Shown here: positions 28,927-38,802 of the stretch, piece after piece
How the letters are laid out: every line of letters starts with the position of its first letter
How positions within the stretch are numbered: position 1 is the first letter of the stretch
Assembly (NCBI RefSeq): GCF_025791835.1
Contig: NZ_JAOXLP010000008.1
Span: 62,001 to 126,000, forward strand
From: Roseomonas xinghualingensis
GTDB taxonomy: Bacteria > Pseudomonadota > Alphaproteobacteria > Acetobacterales > Acetobacteraceae
DNA length: 64,000 nt
Reading direction: 5' to 3'
The notes under the pieces: generated by a model
What the model was told of the DNA's origin: nothing
The model's database searches: none
Seen by the model: only the letters and a program-made list of their open reading frames with translations
Translations under genes and position numbers: made by a program

Positions 28927-29934
28927 TCAGAGAAAGTCCCGGAGCAGCGCCACCAGCGGCTTGTCCGCGGGCGGCATGGCATAGTCGCCCAGCTTCGCCG
29001 GACGCACCCAGGCCAGGGCCTGTCCCTCCCGCCCCTCCACTGTGCCGTTCCACCGGCGGCAGAGATAGAGCGGCATCAGCAGGTGCTTCCCGTCCAGGGG
29101 GTGAGAGGCGAAGGCGAAGGGCGCGAGGCAGGCAGCGGAGACATCGATCCCTAACTCTTCCTTCAATTCGCGGATCAGCGCCTCCTCGGGCGTTTCGCCC
29201 GGGGCAAGCTTGCCCCCGGGAAATTCCCAGAGCCCGGCCATGGGTTTGCCTTCGGGGCGGCGGGCCAGCAGCACGCGGTTGTCGGGATCGATCAGCGCGC
29301 AGGCTGCAACCAGCATGAGATTCGCGCCCGGCGCGGTCTCCGGGGTGGCGACGGCGGGCGTCTCGGGCGCGGCGGGTTCGGTGACGGGGCCGGTCAGCTC
29401 CTTCCGCCCGGCGCGGAAGCGGCGCACCGGGAGGCGGGCGTTGCGGGCGGTGAAGTCCTGCTCGGCCCAGCCATCCTCCAGGAAGCCCAGCCGTGCCAGC
29501 ACGGCGGCGGAGCGTGTATTCTCCTCCAGCACCGAGGCGTGGATCACGTCGATGTCGAGATTCGCCAGAGCCCAGCGCGCCAGCCGTCCGGCGGCCTCGG
29601 GCCCGATCCCCTGGCCCCAGTGGCGCCGGCCGACCCAATAGCCCAGCTCCGCATGGCGCGGCGCGTCCGAGGCGGTGGTGAGGCCGACGCAGCCCACCAG
29701 CGCATCGGCCTGCGTGATGGCGAGGTGCCAGGCGGTGCCCGCCTCGATCTGTGCCCGGGTGGAGGCGATCCAATCATCCGCCAGCTCGCGCGGATAAGGG
29801 AAGGGGACACGCGCCAGCATGCGTGCCACCTCCCAGTCATTCACCAGCCGGTGGAGCTGGGCCGCGTCCGCCGCATTCAAGGCGCGGAGGGTTAGCGCTC
29901 CCGCGCGCAGCGGCGCGAAGATCGCATCCGTCAC
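28927..29934 (-). CDS. GNAT acetyltransferase fused to a Nudix (MutT) hydrolase
   Basis: 335 residues from GTG 29934, which has GGAGG 5 nt upstream; an in-frame GTG at 29985 would overlap the rne stop. N-terminal half (about 1-170) is a RimJ-like GNAT: LRALNAADAAQLHRLVND, HWGQGIGPEAAGRLARWAL (CoA loop) and AVLARLGFLEDG. After an Ala/Pro linker comes an 8-oxo-dGTPase-type Nudix domain with a perfect box, GGKLAPGETPEEALIRELKEELG, and WEFPGG before it. MutT cleans oxidised nucleotides. Fusion of the two is unusual and I cannot name a partner process; it sits 38 bp downstream of rne. Confidence 0.85.
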   Translation of the reverse strand: MTDAIFAPLRAGALTLRALNAADAAQLHRLVNDWEVARMLARVPFPYPRELADDWIASTRAQIEAGTAWHLAITQADALVGCVGLTTASDAPRHAELGYWVGRRHWGQGIGPEAAGRLARWALANLDIDVIHASVLEENTRSAAVLARLGFLEDGWAEQDFTARNARLPVRRFRAGRKELTGPVTEPAAPETPAVATPETAPGANLMLVAACALIDPDNRVLLARRPEGKPMAGLWEFPGGKLAPGETPEEALIRELKEELGIDVSAACLAPFAFASHPLDGKHLLMPLYLCRRWNGTVEGREGQALAWVRPAKLGDYAMPPADKPLVALLRDFL

Positions 29935-29972
29935 ATCATCCTCCGTGAGCGACACTCCGCTGGGGCGCCGCG

Positions 29973-32876
29973 TCAGCGGCGCCACCAGCCCTTCCTGGCA
30001 GGGGCCGCGGGCAGGTCCTCCGTGCCCAGCAGCACGGGCTGCACGGCGGCACCCACCACCGGCTCCGTCTTCGTGGCCTCAGGAGCCAGCTCAAGCGCCG
30101 GCTCGGGGGCAACCGGGACAGGCTCGGGCGCTGGCGGGGCCGCCTCCGGAACCGGCGTGGCCTCTGCCACGGGCTCGGATACGGTCTCAGGCACGGCAGG
30201 CACGGCAGGCACGGCAGCTTCGGCCGGGACCGCGGTGGAGGTCACCTCCTCTGCCGGCTGACCCGCCGGGGCAGAAGCGATGGGGATCTCACGCACACTG
30301 CGCGGGGTGGTCGCCTGCGCTTCCTCGACGGCATCCATCGCGTCCAGCAGCTCGTCGAACTGCCCTGCAAAGGGATCGGCCGGGGTGGGCCCAGCATAGC
30401 GCGGGGCGGCCGGTGCCTCCTGGCCTTCGGCGCGCGGCGCCTCATCCTCGCGGCGGCGACGGCCCCCGCGGCGACCGCGCCGGCGGCCACCGCCGGCCTC
30501 GCCCTCCGGGCGCTCCGTGGCCGGACGCTCGCCCTCGGTGGCCGCAGCCTCCGCTTCGGTTTCCACCGTTTCCACGGTGCCCTCGGTCACGCCCTCGGAC
30601 GGGGCGGCCTCAGCGGCTTCGGCGGCTTCCGTGGTCTCGGTGGCGTCGGCCTGTGCGCCCTCCTCGCGGCGCCCGCCACGGCGGCGGCGGCGGCGGCGGC
30701 GGGCACGCTCATCGCCATTCGCCTCCGGCGCGTCCTCGGCGGCGGTGGCGGTCACCTCCTCCTCGGGCTCATCGGCGGAGACGGGCTCTTCCTCGTCGCC
30801 ACCGGCCAGGAACACGGGCTCAGGGGCGTAATCCATCCGCAGCGCGGGCACATGCGTCGGTGCGGGCTGGGTCTGCGGCCGGATGCGCTCGATGCGGTTC
30901 TGCGCGGCGCTCATCGTCGCATCGGGCTCAAAGATCACGCACATGGCATGGCGGGATTCGGTGGCCGCCAGACGCTCGCGCTTCCGGTTGAGGATGTGCA
31001 TGGCCACCGCCGGCGCGCAGTGCACGACGATCTCGGCGGCGCGGCGCTTGGCGCCCTCCTCCTCGATGGCGCGCAGGACATGCAACGCGGAGCTCTCCTC
31101 CGAGCGCACGATGCCCAGGCCCAGGCAATGCGGGCAGGTGACGAAGGAATGCTCGGTCAGCGACGGGCGCAGCCGCTGGCGGGACATTTCCATCAGGCCG
31201 AAATGGCTGATGCGGCCAACCTGGATGCGGGCGCGGTCATGGCGCAGCGCTTCCTTGAGGCGCCGCTCGACCATCGCGTCGTTGCGGCTGCTCTCCATGT
31301 CGATGAAGTCGATGACGATCAGCCCGGCCAGATCGCGCAGGCGGAGCTGGCGCGCGATCTCGTCGGCGGCTTCCAGATTGGTGCGGAGCGCCGTGTCCTC
31401 GATGTGCCGGTCGCGCGTAGCGCGGCCCGAGTTCACGTCGATCGAGACCAGTGCCTCGGTCTGGTTGATGACGATGTAGCCGCCGGAGCGCAGCTGCACC
31501 GTGGGCGACATCATCGCATCCAGCTGCTGCTCCACGCCCGCGCGGGCGAAGAGGGGCATGCCCGGATCGCGGTAGAGCTTAATCTTCCGCTCGTTCTGCG
31601 GCATCAGCATCCGCGTGAACTCGCGGGCCTGGCGGAAGGCTTCCTCGCCCTCGATCTGGATCTCCTCGATGTCGCGGGCGAAGTTGTCGCGGATCGAGCG
31701 CTTGAGGAGATCGGCCTCCTCATAGACCAGCGCCGGGGCAGTGGACTTCAGCGTGCGCTCGCGGATGTTGTCCCAGAGCTGCAGCAGATACTCGCAGTCG
31801 CGCCGGATCTCGGGCTTGGGGCGCTGCGCGCCGGCAGTGCGGACGATGATGCTCATGCCGCGCGGCAGGCCGACCTCGTCGATCACCTCGCGCAGGCGCT
31901 TGCGGTCACCGGCCGAGGTGATCTTGCGCGATACGCCGCCGCCCTTGGGCGAGTTCGGCATCAGCACGGAGAAGCGGCCAGGCAGGGAGATATAGGTGGT
32001 GAGCGCCGCGCCCTTGTTGCCGCGCTCCTCCTTGACGACCTGCACCAGGATGATCTGCCGGCGGCGGATCACTTCCTGGATCTTGTAGTGGCGCAGGAAT
32101 TTGGAGGGGATGCGGCGCTCGCGGCGCTCATCATCGGCGCTCTCGTCGCCATTGCGGTCTTCGCCGCCGATCGTCTCGGGCGGGGGGGTGGGTTCGGAGA
32201 CCGTCTCCAGCTCGTCCTGGTCGTCCTCATCACCGGCGCCGGCCTCGGCCACGGGATCGCCCTCGCTCACGCGGTCCACATGCATGGACATGGGCTGCGC
32301 GCGCGGCGGAGGGGCGCCATCCTCGCCACCGCCGGTCTCGCCGGAGTGGGCCTCGGTCTCGAGGCTGGCTTCGGAGGCAGGGGCGGGCTGGGTCTCTTCG
32401 GCGGCCGGCGGGATGGCGGGGGCGCCGGATTCGTCCAGGGTCTCGCCCGGGGCGTTGCCCGGAGCGTCGCTGGCGTCCTTGCCCGCCTTCTCGGCGGAAG
32501 CTTCCCGCCCGATCAGGTCGGCGTCGTCATCCGGCGCCAGGCGCTCGGCAGCGGTTTCGATCTCGTCCTCGGGATCCTCATCGTCATCCTCCTGGGCCTG
32601 CATCTCCAGCAGGCGCTGACGGTCGGCGACGGGGATCTGGTAGTAGTCGGGATGGATCTCGCCGAAGGCGAGGAAGCCGTGGCGGTTGCCACCGTATTCA
32701 ACAAAGGCGGCCTGCAGGCTGGGCTCCACCCGGACGATCTTGGCCAGGTAGATGTTGCCCTTCAGAGGGCGGCGGTTCTGGGTCTCGAGGTCGAAATCCT
32801 CAAGACGGTTGCCGTCCAGCACCACCACCCGTGTCTCTTCCGGGTGGGATGCATCGATCAGCATGCGCTTGGTCAT
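29973..32876 (-). CDS. rne: Ribonuclease E
   Basis: 967 residues, essential endoribonuclease of mRNA decay and RNA processing. The catalytic core is complete: S1 domain start LKGNIYLAKIVRVEPSLQAAF, catalytic aspartates D480 (SIDVNSGR) and D523 (VIDFID), and the zinc-link CPHC (581-584). An acidic/Pro insertion of about 160 residues (95-255) splits the S1 domain. The C-terminal third is disordered with arginine-rich RNA-binding patches, including a run of eight arginines coded by a CGG/CGC repeat near 30681-30706, then Pro/Ala/Glu repeats, ending KGWWRR, a terminal element also seen in other alphaproteobacterial RNase E proteins. Confidence 0.97.
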   Translation of the reverse strand: MTKRMLIDASHPEETRVVVLDGNRLEDFDLETQNRRPLKGNIYLAKIVRVEPSLQAAFVEYGGNRHGFLAFGEIHPDYYQIPVADRQRLLEMQAQEDDDEDPEDEIETAAERLAPDDDADLIGREASAEKAGKDASDAPGNAPGETLDESGAPAIPPAAEETQPAPASEASLETEAHSGETGGGEDGAPPPRAQPMSMHVDRVSEGDPVAEAGAGDEDDQDELETVSEPTPPPETIGGEDRNGDESADDERRERRIPSKFLRHYKIQEVIRRRQIILVQVVKEERGNKGAALTTYISLPGRFSVLMPNSPKGGGVSRKITSAGDRKRLREVIDEVGLPRGMSIIVRTAGAQRPKPEIRRDCEYLLQLWDNIRERTLKSTAPALVYEEADLLKRSIRDNFARDIEEIQIEGEEAFRQAREFTRMLMPQNERKIKLYRDPGMPLFARAGVEQQLDAMMSPTVQLRSGGYIVINQTEALVSIDVNSGRATRDRHIEDTALRTNLEAADEIARQLRLRDLAGLIVIDFIDMESSRNDAMVERRLKEALRHDRARIQVGRISHFGLMEMSRQRLRPSLTEHSFVTCPHCLGLGIVRSEESSALHVLRAIEEEGAKRRAAEIVVHCAPAVAMHILNRKRERLAATESRHAMCVIFEPDATMSAAQNRIERIRPQTQPAPTHVPALRMDYAPEPVFLAGGDEEEPVSADEPEEEVTATAAEDAPEANGDERARRRRRRRRGGRREEGAQADATETTEAAEAAEAAPSEGVTEGTVETVETEAEAAATEGERPATERPEGEAGGGRRRGRRGGRRRREDEAPRAEGQEAPAAPRYAGPTPADPFAGQFDELLDAMDAVEEAQATTPRSVREIPIASAPAGQPAEEVTSTAVPAEAAVPAVPAVPETVSEPVAEATPVPEAAPPAPEPVPVAPEPALELAPEATKTEPVVGAAVQPVLLGTEDLPAAPARKGWWRR

Positions 32877-33538
32877 GGAAAGCGGAACTCCGCGCCGCGC
32901 GGGGCACTTGGCGGCCGGCGGCGGTGAGGGTTGCTGGGCCGGGAGCGGCGCGGCGCGGGGCGGGGCAATGCATCGCCGTCATCCGTCCTTTCTCCCGTCA
33001 AGGGCAATGTCTGCCCTGGGGCGTTGCCCCAAATGGTTTCGGCGTGCCGTGCACAGACCCCTTCGCGCGGCGCCCGGAAGCGCGCGCGGCAGGCCGGCGA
33101 CTGGCGCGTGCGGTCCGCTCCGGTCCCCTGTGGAGGGGCGGTCGTGGCCCTGCCGCGCCGCGTGGCGCGCGCCGGGGAAGGTTGCTACCCCTGCCGTCCC
33201 TTGGGTATCGGGCCGCCTCGCCAGGCCGGAAATCGGCACGGCAGTGGCCCCTTCCGGGACGATGCGGGGCGGGCGTCCAATCTGGCTGGACCGGCGGCCG
33301 TTCTGATCGGCCGCGCCCGGGAACCCTCCACCGGCGGCGTGCCGCCGGGGCAATGCACCATACGCAGGGGGGGAGCGGGGAGCAAGGCGCTGTGTGCCCC
33401 GGGCCACACCTGCCGTCGAAGCGCCACTGGCCGGGCTGGAATGCCTTTGTTTCCGTCCTTCATGCTTCAAGCCCATGAATGGTGCTACGATGTTCACCAA
33501 GGGGATACGTGACGAATTTGAGGGGGGATGTGAGGGGG
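32877..33538. other. 662-bp gap holding the rne leader and amidase promoter
   Basis: No convincing gene; the open frames here are GC-rich shadows. Reading leftward it gives rne a long leader. Two adjacent hairpins stand at 33001-33017 (AGGGCA with TGCCCT) and 33018-33030 (GGGGC with GCCCC), and a self-complementary CCGGCGGC...GCCGCCGG at 33331-33348. The right end carries the AT-richer promoter region of the amidase gene. Confidence 0.5.
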
Positions 33539-34669
33539 ATGCGATCAACCCTGCCGCCTGGCCTGCCGCGCCGGACCTTCCTGGCCGCGGTGCTGGCCGC
33601 GCTGGCTGCGCCGGAGCCTGTCATGGCCGCAGCCAATTTGCGTGCAGCGGGAAATGGCGCGCGCGTGGTCTTGCCGGGTGCCGCCGCGCGCCAGTGGCGC
33701 CTGAGTGCCATGGCCCGCCCGGCCAGGCTGGTGCTGCGCCTGCCGCGCCATCGCTGGGAAGGGCCGACCCTGATCCGTGGCGCGGGGCCAGTGGTCAGCC
33801 TGCGTTGGGATGCGCGTGCCAGCCAGGTTGTGATGGACCTGTCCGGGCCAGTGGCCGAACCTTCCGTGTCGCGGGAGGGGGGAGCGCTTGTCCTGTCCAT
33901 CCGTCCCGGCCCGGCCGCCGCCTTTGCCCGGATGGCTGGCCCGAACCGCCCGATCGCCACGGGGCACGGCGCGCCCCGCCCGGTGGTGGTGCTGGATCCG
34001 GGCCATGGCGGAAAAGATCCCGGCGCCATCGGAGCCACCGGCACGCAGGAGAAGCGAGTCGTTCTGGCCGCCGCCCAGGAGATGAAGCGACGGCTGGAGG
34101 CGGGTGGGCGCTGCCGGGTGATGATGACCCGCACGCGCGACGTCTTCGTGCCGCTGGGAAAGCGCGTGGATTTCGCTCGCCGGAACAAAGGGGCGATCTT
34201 CGTCTCGATCCATGCCGATTCAGCGCCCGGAGCCCGCGGGGCCAGCGTCTATACCCTGTCGGAGACGGCCTCAGACACCCTGTCGGCCGCCCTGGCGCGG
34301 CGGGAGAACGCGGCGGATGCGGCGGGCGGGTTGAACCTGCCGCCGGTCCCGCCCGATGTGCAGCGAATCCTTCTCAGCCTTGTGCGGCAGGAGACGCGGC
34401 AGGGCTCGGTGCGGCTCGCGAACATGACGGTGAGCGCTCTGCGCCCACGCGTGCCGCTGCTGCCCAACACCCATCGCCAGGCGGCCTTCGCCGTGCTCAA
34501 GGCGCCCGATATTCCCTCCCTGCTGGTCGAGATCGGCTTTCTCTCCAGCCGCCAGGACGAGGCGCAGCTGAAGCGGCCTCAGTACCGGGCCGTGGTGGCG
34601 GCGGCGCTCGCCAGCGCCGTGGAGGATTACCTGGAGCGCCCCGGGGTGGGCGTGGCCTCTTTCGGTTGA
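33539..34669 (+). CDS. N-acetylmuramoyl-L-alanine amidase (AmiC-like), Tat-type signal
   Basis: 376 residues from ATG 33539, preceded by GAGGGGG; upstream in-frame starts lack a ribosome site. It cleaves the amide between N-acetylmuramate and the stem peptide and helps separate daughter cells. The signal LPRRTFLAAVLAALAAPEPVMAA has a twin-arginine motif, as AmiA/AmiC use. An AMIN-like beta domain (about 35-125) is followed by the Amidase_3 domain with zinc ligands in VLDPGHGGKDPGAIG, the first Glu, FVSIHADS, and PSLLVEIGFLSSRQDE. It is upstream of PBP1A, a common alphaproteobacterial pairing. Confidence 0.93.
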   Translation: MRSTLPPGLPRRTFLAAVLAALAAPEPVMAAANLRAAGNGARVVLPGAAARQWRLSAMARPARLVLRLPRHRWEGPTLIRGAGPVVSLRWDARASQVVMDLSGPVAEPSVSREGGALVLSIRPGPAAAFARMAGPNRPIATGHGAPRPVVVLDPGHGGKDPGAIGATGTQEKRVVLAAAQEMKRRLEAGGRCRVMMTRTRDVFVPLGKRVDFARRNKGAIFVSIHADSAPGARGASVYTLSETASDTLSAALARRENAADAAGGLNLPPVPPDVQRILLSLVRQETRQGSVRLANMTVSALRPRVPLLPNTHRQAAFAVLKAPDIPSLLVEIGFLSSRQDEAQLKRPQYRAVVAAALASAVEDYLERPGVGVASFG

Positions 34670-34943
34670 TCGAGGGAAGGCGACACAGGGGAGGCAGTCA
34701 TCTTGCCTTGCAAAATCGGGCCGGATGGGGCCGAAACCGACCGGACCGGGGCCGGGTTACGGTTCTGCCATCCTCGCGGGGGTGGGGTGCCGGACGGGCG
34801 CGGGCACCTGCCTGATCCCCGGTGCTAAGAGAATCAGAAGATAGAGGTCGCCCGGCGGAGGGCTGGGATCCAGCCGCCACGCCAGTTGCTAGAAGCGCCG
34901 TTGGGCCGATCCGCCCCGTCGGCGGGTCGTCATGAGGGATAGG

Positions 34944-37565
34944 ATGACTTCCAGAGATATCCGCGCCGAACGGCCCCTGTTGGGCGAGCGCCGCCCCCGC
35001 GGCGGATCGGCCCCCGTGGAGCCCGCCGGTTCGATGGACATCCCGCCTGTACCGCCGCGCCGGGCGGCCAAGCCCCGCCCGCGCCGTGCCATCTGGCTGC
35101 GGAGGACCGTTGGCTTCGTCTTCGGCATCGGCATGGTCGGCGTGGTGGTGGGCGGCATCGGCGCCTATGGCGTGTGGCGCACCGCGACCGCGGACCTGCC
35201 CGACCATGCCTGGCTGGCCGACTACCAGCCGCCCCAGATGTCGCGCATCTATGCCGCCGACAGCCGGCTGATGGCCGAGATGGCGCTGGAGCGCCGCGTC
35301 TTCGTGCCGATCACAGCCATCCCGAAGCGGCTGCAGCAGGCCTTCATCTCGGCCGAGGACCAGAATTTCTGGAGCCATGGCGGCGTCGACCCTCTCGCTA
35401 TCGCCCGCGCAGCCTTCACCAATCTGGAGGCCATGGGCACCGGCCGCCGCTCCATCGGTGCCTCCACCATCACCCAGCAGGTCGCCAAGAACATGCTGGT
35501 GGGCAATGACCGCACCATCATGCGCAAGGTGCGGGAGGCGATCCTGGCGCAGCGCCTCGAGGAGGCGATGAGCAAGGAGCGCATCCTGGAGATCTACCTG
35601 AACGAGATCTTCCTGGGCGCGCAGGCCTATGGCGTGGCCGCCGCCGCCATGAACTACTACAACAAGGGGCTGGATGAGCTGACCATCGGCGAGACCGCCT
35701 TCCTGGCGGCCCTGCCCAAGGCGCCGAACAACTACAACCCCGCCCGCTACCCTGAGGCTGCCAAGGCCCGCCGCGACTGGGTGCTGGACCGTATGGTCGA
35801 GGACCGCGCCATCACGCGGGAGGAGGCCGAGGCCGCGAAGCAGGAGCCGATCCAGTATCGCGGCCGCGCCCGGCCGGACATGATCGCTCATGGCCAGTAC
35901 TTCACCGAGGAGGTGCGGCGCGAGCTGAACGCCCGCTTCGGCCCGGAGCAGACCACCATGGGCGGCCTCGTGGTCCGTACATCGATGGACCCGGTCCTGC
36001 AGCTGGCCACCGAGAAGGCGCTGCGCAGCCACCTTCTGGCCTATGACCGTCGCCGCGGCGGCTGGCGCGGGCCGGTGGCGAAGGTCTCCACCGCCACCGC
36101 CGAATGGATGCCGGCGCTGGAGGGCGTGCAGCGCGTGCCCGGCATGCTGCCCGAATGGAAGCTGGCCGTGGTGCTGGAGGTGAACAACCGGGAGGCCCGC
36201 CTGGGCTGGGCCGAACGCCCCGATGCGCGCAGTTCCGCCCAGCCGCGCGAGGGCCGCCTGGCCTTCGAGGACGTGTCCGGCTGGGCCCGCCCGGTGCGAG
36301 ATGGCCGCATGGGTCCAGCGCCGCGCCGGATGCAGGACGTGCTGAACCCCGGCGATGTGGTCATGGTGGAGGCGGCACAGGCCGCGGCTCCGGCCTCCGC
36401 CGGCCGTCCCCCGGCGCGCGGTGAACGGCTGCTCCTGCGCCAGATCCCGCAGGTTGAGGGCGCTGTGGTCGCGCTCGATCCCTCCACGGGCCGTGTGCTA
36501 GCCATGTCGGGCGGCTTCAACTTCGAGAAGTCCTGGTTCAACCGCGCCACCCAGGCGATGCGGCAGTCCGGCTCCGCCTTCAAGCCCTTCGTCTACGTCG
36601 CGGCGCTGGAGCAGGGCATTCCCCCCAACCAGCAGCTGCTGGACGCGCCGTTCGAGATGATGACGCCGCAGGGCCTCTGGCGCCCTGGCAACTACAGCCG
36701 CAACGCGAATGGCTGGGTGACCATGCGAACCGCCATCGAGAAGTCGCTGAACCTGGTGACGGTGCGGCTGGCCCAGGAGGTCGGCATCGACAAGGTGGCC
36801 GATACCGCCCGCCGCTTCGGCGTGATCCCTAACATGCCGCGCGTGCTCTCCATGTCGCTCGGCGCCGGCGAGACGACGGTGATGAAGATGGCCGCCGGCT
36901 ATGCCGCCTTTGCCAATGGCGGCAAGGGCGTGGAGCCGACGCTGATCGACAGCGTGCAGGACCGCTTCGGCCATGTTGTCTGGCGGTCCGAGGCGAGGCC
37001 CTGCCAGGGCTGCGATGCGGATGTCTTTGCCGGCCCGCCGCGGCTGGCCGATGCCCGGCAGCAGGTGGTGGACCCGATCGCGGCCTATCAGATGGTCTCG
37101 CTGCTCCAGGGCGTGACCATGCGGGGAACGGGCGTGAGCGCGGCCAAGGGGCTGAACCGCCCCGTGGCGGGCAAGACCGGCACGACGAATGACTATTTCG
37201 ACAACTGGTTCGTCGGCTTCACCCCGGACATCGTGGTCGCCGTCTGGGTCGGCTTCGACGAGCCGCACAGCCTCGGCGAAGGCGAAACCGGCGGCGGCAA
37301 TGCCGCCCCGATCTTCAACGAGGTGGTGGCCGCGGCCCTGAAGGACAGTCCGCCGGTGCCCTTCCGTGCCCCGCCGGGCGTGGCCCTGGTTCGTGTCACG
37401 ACCAGCAACGGCCAGTCGATCCTGGAGCCCTTCCGTCCAGGCACCGAGAATGCCGCGCGGCCGCCCATGGGTGGCTATGAGGCCTCGGGGGGAGGCTATG
37501 GCGCTGACGGCTCCGGCGGCGGCACGGCCTCGGCCGTGGACAGCAGCCTGGGCGGGCTCTACTAA
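34944..37565 (+). CDS. mrcA: Bifunctional penicillin-binding protein 1A
   Basis: 873 residues from ATG 34944 ([11 protein letters not shown]), since GAGGG lies just upstream; ATG 34932 would add four residues. Builds and crosslinks peptidoglycan. A cytoplasmic basic tail, one transmembrane helix ([21 protein letters not shown]), a glycosyltransferase domain with the catalytic glutamate in [15 protein letters not shown] and [12 protein letters not shown], an inserted OB-like region, and a transpeptidase with SGSAFKPF (SxxK), the SLN motif in EKSLNLVT and KTGTTND. The tail is Gly/Ser-rich. It follows the amidase gene by 274 bp. Confidence 0.95.
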   Translation: MTSRDIRAERPLLGERRPRGGSAPVEPAGSMDIPPVPPRRAAKPRPRRAIWLRRTVGFVFGIGMVGVVVGGIGAYGVWRTATADLPDHAWLADYQPPQMSRIYAADSRLMAEMALERRVFVPITAIPKRLQQAFISAEDQNFWSHGGVDPLAIARAAFTNLEAMGTGRRSIGASTITQQVAKNMLVGNDRTIMRKVREAILAQRLEEAMSKERILEIYLNEIFLGAQAYGVAAAAMNYYNKGLDELTIGETAFLAALPKAPNNYNPARYPEAAKARRDWVLDRMVEDRAITREEAEAAKQEPIQYRGRARPDMIAHGQYFTEEVRRELNARFGPEQTTMGGLVVRTSMDPVLQLATEKALRSHLLAYDRRRGGWRGPVAKVSTATAEWMPALEGVQRVPGMLPEWKLAVVLEVNNREARLGWAERPDARSSAQPREGRLAFEDVSGWARPVRDGRMGPAPRRMQDVLNPGDVVMVEAAQAAAPASAGRPPARGERLLLRQIPQVEGAVVALDPSTGRVLAMSGGFNFEKSWFNRATQAMRQSGSAFKPFVYVAALEQGIPPNQQLLDAPFEMMTPQGLWRPGNYSRNANGWVTMRTAIEKSLNLVTVRLAQEVGIDKVADTARRFGVIPNMPRVLSMSLGAGETTVMKMAAGYAAFANGGKGVEPTLIDSVQDRFGHVVWRSEARPCQGCDADVFAGPPRLADARQQVVDPIAAYQMVSLLQGVTMRGTGVSAAKGLNRPVAGKTGTTNDYFDNWFVGFTPDIVVAVWVGFDEPHSLGEGETGGGNAAPIFNEVVAAALKDSPPVPFRAPPGVALVRVTTSNGQSILEPFRPGTENAARPPMGGYEASGGGYGADGSGGGTASAVDSSLGGLY

Positions 37566-37582
37566 ACCGCCCCTGCTTTCTT

Positions 37583-37605
37583 CGCCCCGGGCCAGTCCCG
37601 GGGCG
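37583..37605 (+). terminator. Hairpin between PBP1A and prfB
   Basis: CGCCCCGGG (37583-37591), loop CCAGT, CCCGGGGCG (37597-37605): a 9-bp perfect GC stem 18 bp after the PBP1A stop. No T-run, so partial readthrough into prfB is possible. Confidence 0.5.
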
Positions 37606-37671
37606 GAGGTCCCTTCCACTTGCAAGGAGATCGGATCGGCGCTTCCGCGATCCGACTGGACCCGCCGAACC

Positions 37672-38802
37672 ATGCGTGCCGATGCCGAGGGCCTGAAGGC
37701 CCAGATCGCCGACAGCGTCGCCCTGTTGCGCCGCCACCTGAACTGGGACGCCGCCCTGGTGCGCCTGCAGGAGCTGAATGCCCGCGCCGAGGACCCGTCC
37801 CTCTGGGACGATGCCGCCGCCGCGCAGAAGCTGATGCGCGAGCGCACCCGCCTGGCCGACCAGGTGGAGGGCGTGAAGCGGCTGGAGCAGGATGTCCAGG
37901 ACGCGCTGGAGCTGGTGGAGCTGGCCGAGGCGGAGAACGACGCCGGGACGGCGGATGCCGCCGTGGCCGACCTCCATCGCCTGGCCGCCGAGGCGAAGCG
38001 CCGCGAGATCGAGAGCCTTCTGTCCGGCGAGGCCGATTCCAACGACGCCTATGTCGAGGTGAATGCCGGCGCCGGCGGCACCGATGCGCAGGACTGGGCC
38101 GAGATGCTCGTCCGCATGTACACGCGCTGGGCTGAGGCCCACGGCTACAAGGTGACGCTGACCGAGCAGAGCGATGGTGACGAGGCGGGGATCAAGTCCG
38201 CCACCATCCAGGTGTCCGGCCCCAGCGCCTATGGCTGGCTGAAGACCGAGATGGGCGTGCACCGGCTGGTCCGCATCTCGCCCTTCGGTGGCAATGACAA
38301 GCGGCAGACGAGCTTCGCCTCCGTCTATGTCTACCCGGTGATCGACGACAAGATCGAGGTGGACATCAACCCGGCGGACCTGCGCACCGACACCTTCCGC
38401 GCCTCCGGCGCCGGCGGCCAGCACGTGAACAAGACCGAATCCGGCGTCCGCTTCACCCATATCCCGACGGGCATCGTGGCGGCCTCCACCCAGGACCGCA
38501 GCCAGCACAAGAACCGCGTCATCGCGATGAACATGCTGCGCGCCCGCCTGTATGAGCTGGAGCTGCAGAAGCGCGAAGCGGTCAGCGCGGCCACCGAGGC
38601 CGGCAAGACCGATATCGGCTGGGGCCACCAGATCCGCTCCTATGTGCTGCAGCCCTACCAGATGGTGAAGGACCTGCGCACCGGCGTGGAGAAGGGCAAT
38701 CCGGCCGCCGTGCTGGATGGCGACCTGGACGACTTCATGGCCGCCGCCCTGGCCAGCCGCGTCGGCGCCACGCGCTCCGAGGCGAGCGCCAACGCCCGCT
38801 GA
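37672..38802 (+). CDS. prfB: Peptide chain release factor 2
   Basis: 376 residues from ATG 37672 ([16 protein letters not shown]). Ends translation at UGA and UAA. GGQ is present in [13 protein letters not shown], and the RF2 stop-codon loop SPF in [15 protein letters not shown]. Unlike E. coli, there is no in-frame UGA or CTT-TGA-C shift site near codon 25, so no programmed frameshift is needed. The next gene starts on the last base of its stop (TGATG), so DUF1643 translation is coupled to prfB. Confidence 0.95.
   Translation: MRADAEGLKAQIADSVALLRRHLNWDAALVRLQELNARAEDPSLWDDAAAAQKLMRERTRLADQVEGVKRLEQDVQDALELVELAEAENDAGTADAAVADLHRLAAEAKRREIESLLSGEADSNDAYVEVNAGAGGTDAQDWAEMLVRMYTRWAEAHGYKVTLTEQSDGDEAGIKSATIQVSGPSAYGWLKTEMGVHRLVRISPFGGNDKRQTSFASVYVYPVIDDKIEVDINPADLRTDTFRASGAGGQHVNKTESGVRFTHIPTGIVAASTQDRSQHKNRVIAMNMLRARLYELELQKREAVSAATEAGKTDIGWGHQIRSYVLQPYQMVKDLRTGVEKGNPAAVLDGDLDDFMAAALASRVGATRSEASANAR

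Noticed and set aside
30190..30217. Tandem GCACGGCAG repeats in rne
   Set aside because: They code the Ala/Val/Pro repeats in the disordered tail; low-complexity coding, not a mobile or regulatory repeat.
30852..32927. A 691-codon plus-strand frame across rne
   Set aside because: Antisense shadow of rne; no motifs.
32931..33548. Open frames of about 190 codons on both strands in the rne-amidase gap
   Set aside because: No ribosome site, no domain, Arg/Gly/Pro-rich; more likely leader and promoter sequence.
37620..37760. Possible programmed frameshift in prfB
   Set aside because: No in-frame UGA or slippery CTT-TGA near the start; the frame from ATG 37672 is complete.
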